From the NCBI RefSeq assembly GCF_020510685.1, contig NZ_CP075185.1:1984001-2048000 (forward strand): a stretch of 64,000 nucleotides of DNA. Reading direction: 5' to 3'. Under the pieces are notes generated by a model. It saw only the letters and a program-made list of their open reading frames with translations. It was not told the DNA's origin and searched no databases. This document shows positions 9,504 through 17,764 of this stretch, piece after piece; position 1 is the stretch's first letter; each line of letters opens with the position of its first letter. The stretch is from Dechloromonas denitrificans. Its GTDB lineage: Bacteria > Pseudomonadota > Gammaproteobacteria > Burkholderiales > Rhodocyclaceae. Both the position numbers and the translations under genes were made by a program.

Positions 9504-10269
9504 TCGCCTGACCCTGTTCATCCACCCGCAACGCGTCGTCCTCGAACGGCAGCCCTGGCGCGGCACGACCACCCGTCAGTCGGCCGACGTGGCGCCGCCG
9601 GCCAGCGGCGAAGCCGACTGGCAGCCGGCACTGGCCGCCGCCGAAGCCTTGCTCAAGGCGGAAGGCAGGCGGGGGAGCGCACTGCGCATCGTCGTCGCCG
9701 ACCATTTTGTCCGCTACGCGCTGTTGCCGTGGAGCGAAAACATCACCGGCCGGGCGGCGCGGCTGGCCATGGCTCGGGCGTTGCTCAAGAACACGCTGGG
9801 CGACAAGGCGGAAACGCTGGAGATTGCGCTCGACCGTCCGGCCTTTGGCAAGAATGGCCTGGCCGCCGGTATCGACCGCCAGCTGCTGGCCGGCCTGCGT
9901 GCCGCCGCCAAGACTCGGCAGCTCCGCCTGACGACGCTGCAACCGCGGCTGATCGCCGAACTGGCGGCCCGGCACCGGCAACTGGCCGATGGCTGGTTCG
10001 CCTGCCTCGACGCTGAATGGCTGACCCTGGCCGGCCTGCGCGGTGGCGAAATCGCCAGCCTGCGCAACCATCGCGCCAGTACCGGCGATCCGGCGCTGCT
10101 GGCCGGCGAACTGGCCGGCCTGCTGGCGGCGGAAAGCGCCGCCCCGCCAGGGGCAGTGGCCGGCAAGAAACTGTTCATCGCCAGCCGCCAGGTGGCCGTG
10201 CCGATCCTCACCGGGGGCTGGGAGACGACCAGCTGGCCCGCTGCTATTGGTGGTGATGCGCATGCGTGA
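9484..10269 (+). CDS. PilM/GspL-like cytoplasmic assembly protein
   Basis: A 261-residue protein starting at a GTG inside the end of gspE. It has no membrane span and is rich in Ala and Leu. VRYALLPWSENI and the later DGWFACLDAEWLTLAGLRGGEI resemble the actin-like strands of PilM or the cytoplasmic part of GspL. Those proteins recruit the ATPase to the inner membrane. In GspL the cytoplasmic and membrane parts are one chain; here the membrane part appears to be the next gene, which is the PilM-PilN arrangement. Assignment is from weak sequence pattern plus operon position, so it is less certain than gspG/F/E. Confidence 0.6.
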   Translation: MSLSWLDRLTLFIHPQRVVLERQPWRGTTTRQSADVAPPASGEADWQPALAAAEALLKAEGRRGSALRIVVADHFVRYALLPWSENITGRAARLAMARALLKNTLGDKAETLEIALDRPAFGKNGLAAGIDRQLLAGLRAAAKTRQLRLTTLQPRLIAELAARHRQLADGWFACLDAEWLTLAGLRGGEIASLRNHRASTGDPALLAGELAGLLAAESAAPPGAVAGKKLFIASRQVAVPILTGGWETTSWPAAIGGDAHA

Positions 10270-10789
10270 AATTGAACTCGATTTTCAGCCGCGGCGTCCC
10301 GGTCTGCTGCCGGTGGTCCTGCTGCTCGTCGGTGCGCTGCTCGCGGCCGATGTCTGGCTCGAATACAGCGGGCTGCGCGACCAGCTCACGGCAGCCGAAT
10401 CGCGCCTCCAGCAGGCCGAGCGGCGGGCCGAACGACTTGATGCTGGGCGCCGCGACAGTCGGCCGGAGAATGTCTTCACGGCCGACGAAAGCAAGGCCCT
10501 GCGTCAGGCAATCGCCGCCATCCGCATCGACTGGGAAGGGCTCTACCACAGCATCGACCAGGCGGTCAGCGAGGAGGTCAGTCTGCTCGCCATCCGTCCC
10601 AGCGCGGCCGGCAAAGCGGTGCAGATCTCCGGCGAAGCACGCGACATGGCGGCGGCCCTGGCTTTCGTCGAGGCACTGCGCCGCGCCCCGCTGGCCCAGG
10701 TGGTCTTGCTGTCGCACCAGGTCAAGCAGAACGATCCGCAACATCCCATCATTTTCGAGATTGCCGCGACATGGCTGACCGGTTCCTGA
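10256..10789 (+). CDS. PilN-like inner-membrane assembly protein
   Basis: A 177-residue bitopic protein with a short basic N-terminus, one membrane helix at about residues 16-35 (LLPVVLLLVGALLAADVWL), a coiled coil (QLTAAESRLQQAERRAERL), and a periplasmic ferredoxin-like fold region (VSLLAIRPSAAGKAVQISGEARDMAAALAFVEAL). This layout is that of PilN or of the GspL C-terminal half. It overlaps its neighbours on both sides by 14-19 bases. Start codons at 10253, 10256 and 10262 are all possible. It probably forms a heterodimer with the product of the next gene. Confidence 0.68.
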   Translation: MRMREIELDFQPRRPGLLPVVLLLVGALLAADVWLEYSGLRDQLTAAESRLQQAERRAERLDAGRRDSRPENVFTADESKALRQAIAAIRIDWEGLYHSIDQAVSEEVSLLAIRPSAAGKAVQISGEARDMAAALAFVEALRRAPLAQVVLLSHQVKQNDPQHPIIFEIAATWLTGS

Positions 10790-11340
10790 AGCTCCTGCTG
10801 GCCCGCCTGCGCTTTGCCGCCGCCAACCTGCCGGTGCTGCCGGTGCTCGCTTTGCTGCTGGTCGGCGCGGCGGCGCTTGCACAGTTGTTCCTGTTGCCCG
10901 GCCAGGAAGCGGCCATCGAAGCCAGCGAGCACCGTCTGGCCAGCCTCGAACGCAACGCCCGGCGCGCCGCGATCGAGCGCCAGAGCGTCCAGGTCTCGCC
11001 GGAAGATACCCGGCAACGCTTGCTCGACCGCTTTCCCGGCGAAGACCAACTCAATGCCGAACTCGGGCGCCTGCTCGAGATGGCGGCCACGGCGGGTTTG
11101 ACTATCGTGAGCGGCGACTACCGGCTGATGCCGGCCAAGGACGGCCTGTTCGACCGTTATGTGCTGAATTTCCCGGTCAAGGGCGATTACCGGAAGATAC
11201 GCGGCTACGTGCAGGCGGTACGCAGCGAATTTCCCGATCTGGCCGTGGACGACATCGCGCTGCGCCGCGAGAACATCGCCAGCACCGAGGTCGAGGCGCA
11301 ACTGCGTTTCGTCCTGTTCGGCCGGAGGAAAGCGGCATGA
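10771..11340 (+). CDS. PilO/GspM-like inner-membrane assembly protein
   Basis: A 189-residue protein with a membrane helix at about residues 20-45 (LPVLPVLALLLVGAAALAQL), a coiled coil (about 48-75), then a periplasmic domain with GLTIVSGDYRLMPAKDG and VLNFPVKGDYRKIRGYVQAV, the pattern of PilO/GspM. PilN- and PilO-like proteins form the periplasmic ring that aligns the ATPase platform with the outer-membrane channel. It overlaps the preceding gene by 19 bases and the following gene by 4 bases (ATGA). Confidence 0.68.
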   Translation: MADRFLKLLLARLRFAAANLPVLPVLALLLVGAAALAQLFLLPGQEAAIEASEHRLASLERNARRAAIERQSVQVSPEDTRQRLLDRFPGEDQLNAELGRLLEMAATAGLTIVSGDYRLMPAKDGLFDRYVLNFPVKGDYRKIRGYVQAVRSEFPDLAVDDIALRRENIASTEVEAQLRFVLFGRRKAA

Positions 11341-11843
11341 AGGCGAAACAGCGCTGGCTGATTATCGGCGGCCTGCTGCTCGCCACGCTCGCCGCCGCCT
11401 ACATGGCCGAGGACGAGGCCCCGGCCGCCACCGGCAAGCGCCAGACCGCCGCCCCGGCCGGCCAGCCGCGTCGGGCGGCCGGCCCCGACAAACTGGCCGA
11501 AACGGCCGCGCCGCCGCTCAGCTTCCCCGAACCGGCGGCCGGGAAGGGCGAGGAGGGCGAGGTCATCGACCCGTTCCGCAACAAGAGCTGGTATGTCGCG
11601 CCACCGCCGCCGCCACCACCCAAACCGACGGCGCCGCCGCTACCTTTCCAGTACCTCGGCAAGCTCAGCGAGGACGGCGAAACCCGCGTCTTCCTCAATC
11701 ATCAGGGCAAGCACCTGATCGCCAAGGTCGGCGACGTGATCAACGGCACCTACAGCGTCGAGGATATCGCTGGCGGGCAGATGATTTTCCGCTATCAGCC
11801 GTTGCAGGAAACGCAGACCCTGGCCATTGGCAGCGAGCGCTAA
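11337..11843 (+). CDS. PilP/GspC-like protein with proline-rich linker
   Basis: A 168-residue protein. A membrane anchor (about residues 7-22) leads into a long low-complexity linker rich in Ala, Pro and Gly, including a run of seven prolines at about residues 83-89. A small beta domain follows (FQYLGKLSEDGETRVFLNHQGKHLIAKVGDVINGTYSVEDI), which resembles the HR domain of GspC and PilP. In known systems this domain contacts the secretin N-domains. Genes of this type are often labelled secretion system X translation initiation factor, a misleading name based on low-complexity similarity. It is the last gene of the operon, and no secretin follows. Confidence 0.65.
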   Translation: MKAKQRWLIIGGLLLATLAAAYMAEDEAPAATGKRQTAAPAGQPRRAAGPDKLAETAAPPLSFPEPAAGKGEEGEVIDPFRNKSWYVAPPPPPPPKPTAPPLPFQYLGKLSEDGETRVFLNHQGKHLIAKVGDVINGTYSVEDIAGGQMIFRYQPLQETQTLAIGSER

Positions 11844-11876
11844 TCGGGCGCCGGCCGGCGGCCTGGTCTGGCGCGG

Positions 11877-11901
11877 ATGAGCCGAACGGCTCATGTTTTC
11901 T
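11877..11901 (+). repeat. Palindrome ATGAGCCGAACGGCTCAT followed by a T-rich stretch
   Basis: An inverted repeat (ATGAGCC/GGCTCAT around GAAC) lies 34 bases after the secretion operon and is followed by GTTTTCT, so it may act as a terminator. Related palindromes occur at 13609 and 15841. Confidence 0.55.
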
Positions 11902-12024
11902 GCTTTGAATTGAAATAATTCGAGCCGATGATCGATATGCCGTCGGGCTGGCAAGGCGTTATGGTCAGGGACGGCATGCTCCGGTCGCCCCGGCCGGGCA
12001 AACAATAACGACAGGAGACAAACC

Positions 12025-13530
12025 ATGAAGTCCGTAACCAACCCATTATCGTTACCCGCGGTGCGCTGCCTCGGCGCGCTGATCATGCTGCTCGGTGCCG
12101 GCGCGGCGCATGCCGACCGCTGCGCCAACCTGGTTCAGGCTTTCGGCAACCGGCTGGCCGACGTCAGCTGCGTCGACAGCGCCGATCTGACCACGGCCAA
12201 CCCGGCGACGACGCCGGCCAACAATTCGCTACCCGGCCTGCCGCCCTTCGCCTTCACGCCGCAGAGCGACCGGGCGACGATTGCCCCGGACCCGGCCAAC
12301 CGGACGCCGATCAAGGGGCCGGTGCCCGGCCTCCAACTCAACGCCCGGATCGCCAGCGACCCGACCGGCCAGGCCCGCTTCCTGTTGCGCCTGCCGGCCA
12401 ACTGGAATGGCCGTCTGGTGGTGGCCGGGGCGTCCGGTACGCGCAGCGAGTTCAACGGCGATTTCGCCTGGAGCGATTATGTCGTCCAGAAAGGCTATGC
12501 CTACGCCTCGCAGAACAAGGGGGTGCTCAATCTCAAGCTGAGCGATGGCAGCGACCCGCTGGCCTGCCGTCTTAACCCGACCTCGCCGACCTGGGCGCAT
12601 TTCTACGATAACGATCCGGGCCAGGAATTCACCCGCTGGCGCGATTTCATGGTGCTTGCCTCGAAACTGGCCCACCAGGGGGCTGCCGCCCATTACGGCC
12701 GGGCACCGCGCTACACCTACGCGGTCGGGACGTCCAACGGCGGCTACCAGGTCCGCCGGGCGGTCGAGTCGGCCCCCGAATGGTTCGCTGGCGGCGTCGA
12801 TTGGGAAGGCACTTTCGTCGATGCCAATGCCGCCAATCTGCTGACCGATTTGCCGGCGGCGGTGCTGAATTTCCCCGACTATGTCGATGGCGGCATGGAT
12901 GCAACTAGTCTCGCCGCCCGGAACATCCGGGCCGCCGGTTTTCCGCCCGATCTCGGCAGCGGTGCCACGTCGCTGTGGTCGATGAATTCCGCGTCGTTCT
13001 GGGAAGTGACGCTGTGCCAGTGGCAGAAGCGCCTCGATCCGGCCTACGACACCTATGGCAGCGGCCCGGAAAACTACAATTACAGCGCCCGGCAATCGGT
13101 TTCCGAAGTTGGCGACAACGTCGCCGATTTTTCCACCAGTGGCCGCCTGCAACGCCCGCTGATCACCGTGGCCGGGACCATGGATGCGCTGCTGCCGATC
13201 GACCACCACGCCCGGGCCTATGCCCGCAAGGTTGCTGCGGCCAGTCGTCAGGAAGCCGATGGCGATGAGCATCGGCATCGCCACCACCCCGAACGCCAGC
13301 CGGCCTACCGGCTCTATGAGGTGCAGAACGGCAATCACATCGAGACCTACAAGCTGACCCTGCCGCAACTGGAGTTGATCCAGCCGCACGCCCAGCGGGC
13401 TTTCGATCTGCTGGTCGGCCATGTCGAGCAGGGCAGGGCGCTGCCGCCCGATCAGTGCATCGGGCGCGGCCAGAGCATCGGCGCGACCCCCGCCCAGCCG
13501 GGCCATTGCGCCGAACTGCTGGCGCCCTGA
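12025..13530 (+). CDS. Secreted tannase/feruloyl esterase-family alpha/beta hydrolase
   Basis: A 501-residue exported esterase with an excellent ribosome site (AGGAG) and a signal peptide ending near residue 31 (AHADR). The fold is alpha/beta hydrolase: a GxSxG-like nucleophile elbow GTSNGGYQ at about residue 236, an acid-bearing strand TMDALLPID near 388, and the catalytic His in NGNHIETYK near 438. Several cysteines (ADRC, SCVD, LACRL, LCQW, DQCIG, HCAELL) suggest disulfides. The family cleaves ester bonds of gallates, feruloylated sugars, or hydroxyalkanoate oligomers; the substrate cannot be told here. A His-rich insertion (EHRHRHHPERQP) precedes the last strand. It may be a cargo of the neighbouring secretion operon, which is inference. 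Confidence 0.75.
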   Translation: MKSVTNPLSLPAVRCLGALIMLLGAGAAHADRCANLVQAFGNRLADVSCVDSADLTTANPATTPANNSLPGLPPFAFTPQSDRATIAPDPANRTPIKGPVPGLQLNARIASDPTGQARFLLRLPANWNGRLVVAGASGTRSEFNGDFAWSDYVVQKGYAYASQNKGVLNLKLSDGSDPLACRLNPTSPTWAHFYDNDPGQEFTRWRDFMVLASKLAHQGAAAHYGRAPRYTYAVGTSNGGYQVRRAVESAPEWFAGGVDWEGTFVDANAANLLTDLPAAVLNFPDYVDGGMDATSLAARNIRAAGFPPDLGSGATSLWSMNSASFWEVTLCQWQKRLDPAYDTYGSGPENYNYSARQSVSEVGDNVADFSTSGRLQRPLITVAGTMDALLPIDHHARAYARKVAAASRQEADGDEHRHRHHPERQPAYRLYEVQNGNHIETYKLTLPQLELIQPHAQRAFDLLVGHVEQGRALPPDQCIGRGQSIGATPAQPGHCAELLAP

Positions 13531-13608
13531 GTTCGGCCGGGAGCCATTCCCGGAATGTCTGCGGCAGCGCTTGCCCGGTCGGACAAGCCTGCCGCACCGC
13601 CGCCCCGA

Positions 13609-13630
13609 TGAGCCGATCGGCTCAGGTTTT
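13609..13630 (+). repeat. Palindrome TGAGCCGATCGGCTCA with T-rich tail
   Basis: A perfect 16-base palindrome about 80 bases after the tannase-like gene, followed by GGTTTT. It shares the TGAGCCG/CGGCTCA arms with the copy at 11877 and may be a terminator. The rest of 13531-13773 shows no gene; TATAAA at about 13670 could be a -10 element but lacks a good -35. Confidence 0.5.
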
Positions 13631-13773
13631 GCTACGGGCGATGTCACAAGCATGCAATTCGCCGCCGGTATAAAGCGAAAGGTGCTCTGCCGACGCCGCG
13701 CCAGACGACTGCATCGCTGACGCTCGCGGGCGGGGCCGGCCCTTCCGACCCCCAACCCCTATGGAGTAATCCC

Positions 13774-14448
13774 ATGACGAAGTTCCCGCGCGCTGTTGTT
13801 GCGGCGCTGCTCATTGCCAGCCCGCTGGTGGCATTCGCCGCCACCCCCAATGTCCAGATTACCGAATGGATGTACAACGGCAACGACGCCACCGGCGAGT
13901 GCATCGAATTCACCAACCTCGGCAATTCGGCGGTGGACTTCTCCGGCTGGTCGTTCGACGACAGTTCGCGCGCGGCCGGCTCGGTCAGCCTGTCGGCTTT
14001 CGGCATGGTCGCGGCCGGCCAATCGGTGATCCTCACCGAGGCACAGGCTAGCGACTTTCGTGCAGCCTGGGGCCTGACCGACAGCGTCAAGGTGATCGGC
14101 GGCAATAGCAACAACCTGGGGCGTAGCGACGAGATCAATCTCTATAACGCCGGTGGACAGCTGGTCGACCGCCTGACCTACAGCGACCAGACCTTTGTCG
14201 GTACCGTGCGGGCCCAGAATGCCAGCGGCAATCCCGTCACCCTGGCCGAACTCGCATCGAGCACCGTGACCACCGGCTGGGTTCTCGCCGAGGCCGGCGA
14301 CCGCTACGGTTCCCGTGCGTCTACTCTCAGCGATCTCGGCAATCCCGGCCAGTTCGTCCTGGCCGCGGTGCCCGAGCCGTCCGGCTATGCGATGTTCGCC
14401 GCCGGCCTGCTGATGATCGGCGGCCTTGCCCGTCGCCAGAGCAAGTGA
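13774..14448 (+). CDS. PEP-CTERM protein with lamin-tail domain
   Basis: A 224-residue exported protein. A signal peptide (residues 1-23, ending AFAAT) precedes a lamin-tail-like beta domain at about residues 26-155 (VQITEWMYNGNDATGECIEFTNLG, then VDFSGWSFDD and DEINLYNAGGQLVDRLTY). The C-terminus is a complete PEP-CTERM sorting signal: VPEPSG, a hydrophobic helix (YAMFAAGLLMIGGLA) and a basic tail RRQSK. Exosortases cleave after such signals, so this is a probable XrtB substrate; xrtB is at 51256. Lamin-tail domains in bacteria are common in secreted nucleases and surface proteins. The next PEP-CTERM gene starts 18 bases downstream, so the two are probably one operon. Confidence 0.9.
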   Translation: MTKFPRAVVAALLIASPLVAFAATPNVQITEWMYNGNDATGECIEFTNLGNSAVDFSGWSFDDSSRAAGSVSLSAFGMVAAGQSVILTEAQASDFRAAWGLTDSVKVIGGNSNNLGRSDEINLYNAGGQLVDRLTYSDQTFVGTVRAQNASGNPVTLAELASSTVTTGWVLAEAGDRYGSRASTLSDLGNPGQFVLAAVPEPSGYAMFAAGLLMIGGLARRQSK

Positions 14449-14466
14449 TCTTCGGAGCTTATTCAA

Positions 14467-15405
14467 ATGAACATCAAACACCTGATTCTGGCCGTGGCGA
14501 CCGCATTTTGTGCCGCCGCTCAGGCTGCCGATTCGCTCGATCTTTCGCGCTACCAGCTGGCCGCCAGCTATAAGCTCGACACCCTGGGCGGCATGGGGCT
14601 GGAAGCTTCGGCGGTGACCTACGCCCGCGACCGCGGCACGCTGTTCTTCGTCGGCGACGAAGGGACGGGCGTCGTCGAAATCTCGCGGACCGGGCAGACG
14701 CTCGGTTCGATGAGCTTCAGCAACTGGCCGTCGGCCAGTTCCAACCACGATGCCGAGGGCCTGACCTACCTCGGCAACGGCGTCCTGGTGGTCGCCGAAG
14801 AACGCCTGCAGGATGCCTACAAATTCACCTATCAGGCTGGTGGCAGCGTCGCGCTGGCCAACGCGACGTCGGTTTCGTTCGGCAGCACCGTCGGCAATGT
14901 CGGCACCGAAGGCATCAGCTACGATCCGCGCAACGGCAGTTTCGTCACCGTCAAGCAGGACAACCCGCAGGCCGTGCTGGCCGGCAACCTGAGCTTCGCG
15001 GCGGGCGGCGGCGTATCGTCGCTGCAAGCCTTGTTCAATGCCGATGCCAAGCTCGGCCTAGCCAGCCTGTCCGATGTCCAGACGCTGTCGCCGGTCGATT
15101 CGCTGATCGGTACGGCGGCAGCCGACAACCTGCTGATCCTCAGCCTCGATTCGCGCAAGCTGATCGAGATCAACCGGAGCGGCCAGGTACTGAGCAGCTT
15201 CGATCTCTCCGGGATTACGACTCAGGCCATCGAGGGCGTCACCGTCGATGAGAAAGGCGTGATCTACCTCGTCGCCGAAGACTCGGGCACGCCGAACTCG
15301 AAGCTCTTCGTGCTGACCGCGGTGCCCGAACCGGAAAGCTACGCGATGCTGCTGGCCGGCCTGCTCGGCGTGGCCTGGCGGGTCCGTCGCCAGCGCGGTA
15401 ACTGA
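14467..15405 (+). CDS. PEP-CTERM protein with SdiA-regulated/beta-propeller domain
   Basis: A 312-residue exported protein with a signal peptide (residues 1-20, AQAAD). The body (about 25-280) has repeated beta-propeller-like strands (YKLDTLGGMGLEASAVTY, TLFFVGDEGTGVVEIS, NHDAEGLTYLGNGVLVVAEE) matching the SdiA-regulated family, also related to esterase-like phytase domains. The C-terminal sorting signal is VPEPES, then YAMLLAGLLGVAW, then RVRRQRGN. It is a likely exosortase substrate. The DNA coding the sorting signal is nearly identical to that of the gene at 33514. It follows the lamin-tail PEP-CTERM gene by 18 bases. Confidence 0.85.
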   Translation: MNIKHLILAVATAFCAAAQAADSLDLSRYQLAASYKLDTLGGMGLEASAVTYARDRGTLFFVGDEGTGVVEISRTGQTLGSMSFSNWPSASSNHDAEGLTYLGNGVLVVAEERLQDAYKFTYQAGGSVALANATSVSFGSTVGNVGTEGISYDPRNGSFVTVKQDNPQAVLAGNLSFAAGGGVSSLQALFNADAKLGLASLSDVQTLSPVDSLIGTAAADNLLILSLDSRKLIEINRSGQVLSSFDLSGITTQAIEGVTVDEKGVIYLVAEDSGTPNSKLFVLTAVPEPESYAMLLAGLLGVAWRVRRQRGN

Positions 15406-15426
15406 AGCGGCTCGGAAGGCACCGTA

Positions 15427-15457
15427 ATGGGTGGCTGGCAAGCGGCCGGCCACCCAT
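15427..15457. terminator. Hairpin after the PEP-CTERM pair
   Basis: ATGGGTGGC and GCCACCCAT form a perfect nine-base stem, extendable inward, 22 bases after the PEP-CTERM stop. No long T run follows, so it may be a weak terminator or an mRNA-end stabiliser. Confidence 0.45.
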
Positions 15458-15533
15458 GCGCTGGTCATTTATGCTTCATTGGGTGGTAACAAACCCCGGT
15501 TAGATTCGGATTTTTGTTGATCGGGAGAATCCC

Positions 15534-15812
15534 ATGACGCGCGAGGAAATGATTCGTCAGCTGGTGCTGGCCCGGCTGACGTCCGGCGACGATATCGACC
15601 GCCATATACAGCTTGGCAACCTGCTCGAAGAGGGCTTTCCCGGCTTTCGCAATTTCACGGATCGTCAGTTGAAGTCGGAAATTCGCGGCCTGGGTCTGGA
15701 TATCGAAGATGACGCGGCCGAGCCGCCGTTCGATTGTTATTTGCAGGACGAGGTTTTCGACTCCAGTCTGTCGGCCGGCCACGGCCTGGCGCTGAATTTC
15801 GCCAGCGAATAA
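15534..15812 (+). CDS. Small acidic protein of unknown function
   Basis: A 92-residue protein with a good ribosome site (CGGGAG seven bases before the ATG). It is soluble and acidic, with an N-terminal helical part (MTREEMIRQLVLARLTSGDD) and a C-terminal half rich in Asp and Glu. No signal peptide or membrane span is visible, and I do not recognise a family. It stands alone between a hairpin and the PhoD gene, with its own probable promoter region upstream. Codon use looks like its neighbours, so I take it as real. Confidence 0.6.
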   Translation: MTREEMIRQLVLARLTSGDDIDRHIQLGNLLEEGFPGFRNFTDRQLKSEIRGLGLDIEDDAAEPPFDCYLQDEVFDSSLSAGHGLALNFASE

Positions 15813-15840
15813 TCGCCGCGCAGTTTGCCCATTTCGCCAG

Positions 15841-15858
15841 AACGGCTCATGAGCCGTT
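15841..15858. repeat. Perfect palindrome AACGGCTCATGAGCCGTT
   Basis: An 18-base perfect palindrome 28 bases after the small gene and about 90 bases before phoD. It uses the same CGGCTCAT/ATGAGCCG arms as the copies at 11877 and 13609 but in the opposite order, and no T run follows. It could bind a dimeric regulator or act as a repeat-type terminator. Confidence 0.5.
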
Positions 15859-15946
15859 GGCAATGCTGGTGAGATATTTCGGACACGTCGGTGTAACTCC
15901 GTGTCATTAAGCTCGGAAGACTTGTCCCACTTCCGGTATCGACCCC

Positions 15947-17698
15947 ATGACCTCCCGAATTCTTGCCCCGCGCCGCCGTTTCCTCCGTCACCTCTCGCTC
16001 GGCTGTGCCGTTGCTTCCGCCGGCTCGGTTCTGCCGCTCCGCGCCCTGGCCCATGAAATGGAAGGCGAGCGTTTCTCCGAAGCCGAGCATAAGGTCATGG
16101 TGCAACATGGCCATCGCCTCAAGGTCAGTTTCGATCACGGCGTGGCCAGTGGCGATCCGCTGGCGCGCCAGTTGATCATCTGGACACGGGTCAGCACGGA
16201 GCGCGGCGGGATCGTGCCCGTCCTCTGGGAAGTCGCCACCGACCGGCATTTCCGGCGCGTCGTCGGCAACGGCATCAGCCGTACCGGCAGCGACCGCGAC
16301 TACACGGTCAAGGTCGATGTCCGCGGCCTGCGCCCGGATACCCGCTACTACTACCGCTTCGTTGTCGGGCGGACGGTTTCGCCGGTCGGCTGTGGCCGCA
16401 CGCTGCCGGTCGGGCGGGTCGCCCAGGTCAAGCTGGCGGTGTTCACCTGCTCCAATTATCCGGCCGGTTATTTCCACGTTTACGCCGAGGCGGCACAGCG
16501 CGACGACCTCGACTTCGCCGTCCATCTCGGCGATTACATCTACGAATACGGCCGCGACCAGTACGCTTCCGAGGACGCCGCCGCGCTCGGCCGCGAAGTC
16601 GAACCGGCCGGCGAACTGCTCAGCCTCGCCGACTACCGCCAGCGCTATGCCCAGTACCGCAGCGATCCGGATCTCCAGGCGGCGCATGCCGCGATGTCCT
16701 TCATCAACGTCTGGGACGACCACGAGATCGCCAACGACACCTACAAGGATGGTGCCGAAAACCACGACGAAAGCAGCGAAGGTTCCTTCTCGACCCGGCG
16801 GGCCGCCGCCCTGCAGGCCTTTCACGAATGGCTGCCGATTCGCAGCCCGGACCCGCGCCGGCCGGAACTGATCAGCCGGTCCTTCGCCTTCGGCAATCTG
16901 CTGGCCCTGCACATGCTGGATACCCGCGTCATTGCCCGCGACCGCCAACTGGATTACGCCAATTACTTCGGCAGCGACGGCAGTTTCGACGGCGCCCGCT
17001 TTGCCGCCGATCTGGCCGATACCGGCCGGCAATTGCTCGGCGCCGAACAATTGCTCTGGCTGCAGCAGCAAATGGCCGGTTCCGGTGCCACCTGGCAAGT
17101 GCTCGGCCAGCAGGTCTTGATGGCGCGCATGAACATCCCGGCGCCACTGGTCCTCGGCCAAATCGGCTTCTCGGCCTATTCGGCCCTGGTCGCCAAGGCC
17201 CAGACCAACCCGGCCGCCCTGAGCGCCGGCGAGCGCGCCATCCTCGCCCAGCCGGCCATTCCCTACAACCTGGACGCCTGGGACGGTTACGCGATGGCCC
17301 GTGAAATGGTCCTCGGCATGGCCCGGAGCCTCGACAAGAACCTCGTCGTGCTGGCCGGCGACACGCACAACGCCTGGGCCAGCGACCTGCTCGACTACCA
17401 GGGCAATCCGGTCGGCGTCGAATTCGCCGTGTCTTCCGTTTCGTCGCCCGGCTTCGAGGCCTATTTCCCGACGGAAAATCCGGCCCTCGTCGCGGCCGGA
17501 CTGGAAAGCATCATCGGCCCCCTCAAGTACGCCAATACCGGCGACCGCGGCTACATGGTGATCACCGCGACGGCGCGCGAATGTCGCAGCGACTGGCATT
17601 TCGTAAGCACCGTCAAGGCTGTCGATTACACCGCCTTCACCGGCAAATCGCTGCGCACCTTGCCGGGCGCCGCCAATCGCCGGCTGACACCGGTCTGA
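15947..17698 (+). CDS. phoD: PhoD-family alkaline phosphatase/phosphodiesterase, Tat-exported
   Basis: A 583-residue metallophosphoesterase. The N-terminus carries a twin-arginine signal (PRRRFLRHLSLG) followed by a hydrophobic stretch. An Ig-like N-domain (about 50-160) precedes the catalytic domain with PhoD metal-binding motifs: FTCSNYPAGYF, HLGDYIYEYG, NVWDDHEIANDTYKDG and VVLAGDTHNAWA. These residues bind iron and calcium in the family. PhoD releases phosphate from phosphodiesters and monoesters in the periplasm or outside. In many bacteria it belongs to the Pho regulon; the PhoB-like regulator at 3412 and PhoX at 31275 fit that idea. A weak repeat of GTGTAAC/GTGTCAT lies about 60 bases upstream. 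Confidence 0.9.
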   Translation: MTSRILAPRRRFLRHLSLGCAVASAGSVLPLRALAHEMEGERFSEAEHKVMVQHGHRLKVSFDHGVASGDPLARQLIIWTRVSTERGGIVPVLWEVATDRHFRRVVGNGISRTGSDRDYTVKVDVRGLRPDTRYYYRFVVGRTVSPVGCGRTLPVGRVAQVKLAVFTCSNYPAGYFHVYAEAAQRDDLDFAVHLGDYIYEYGRDQYASEDAAALGREVEPAGELLSLADYRQRYAQYRSDPDLQAAHAAMSFINVWDDHEIANDTYKDGAENHDESSEGSFSTRRAAALQAFHEWLPIRSPDPRRPELISRSFAFGNLLALHMLDTRVIARDRQLDYANYFGSDGSFDGARFAADLADTGRQLLGAEQLLWLQQQMAGSGATWQVLGQQVLMARMNIPAPLVLGQIGFSAYSALVAKAQTNPAALSAGERAILAQPAIPYNLDAWDGYAMAREMVLGMARSLDKNLVVLAGDTHNAWASDLLDYQGNPVGVEFAVSSVSSPGFEAYFPTENPALVAAGLESIIGPLKYANTGDRGYMVITATARECRSDWHFVSTVKAVDYTAFTGKSLRTLPGAANRRLTPV

Positions 17699-17707
17699 TT
17701 CGGCGAT

Positions 17708-17757
17708 AAGCGAACGCCGGGTGTTCGCTTGGGTCGTTCCCGCGCTAGCGGGAACGA
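17708..17757. terminator. Two tandem hairpins between convergent genes
   Basis: AAGCGAAC/GTTCGCTT forms the first hairpin (17708-17730), and TCGTTCCCGC/GCGGGAACGA the second (17734-17757). They lie between the 3' ends of phoD and the bicupin gene, so they can stop both transcripts. The second resembles GTTCCCGC-type dispersed repeats common in Betaproteobacteria. Confidence 0.65.
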
Positions 17758-17764
17758 CGCCTGA

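Noticed and set aside
11337..11843. Translation initiation factor
   Set aside because: Only the low-complexity Pro/Ala linker resembles IF-2; the membrane anchor, small beta domain and operon position indicate a PilP/GspC-like protein.
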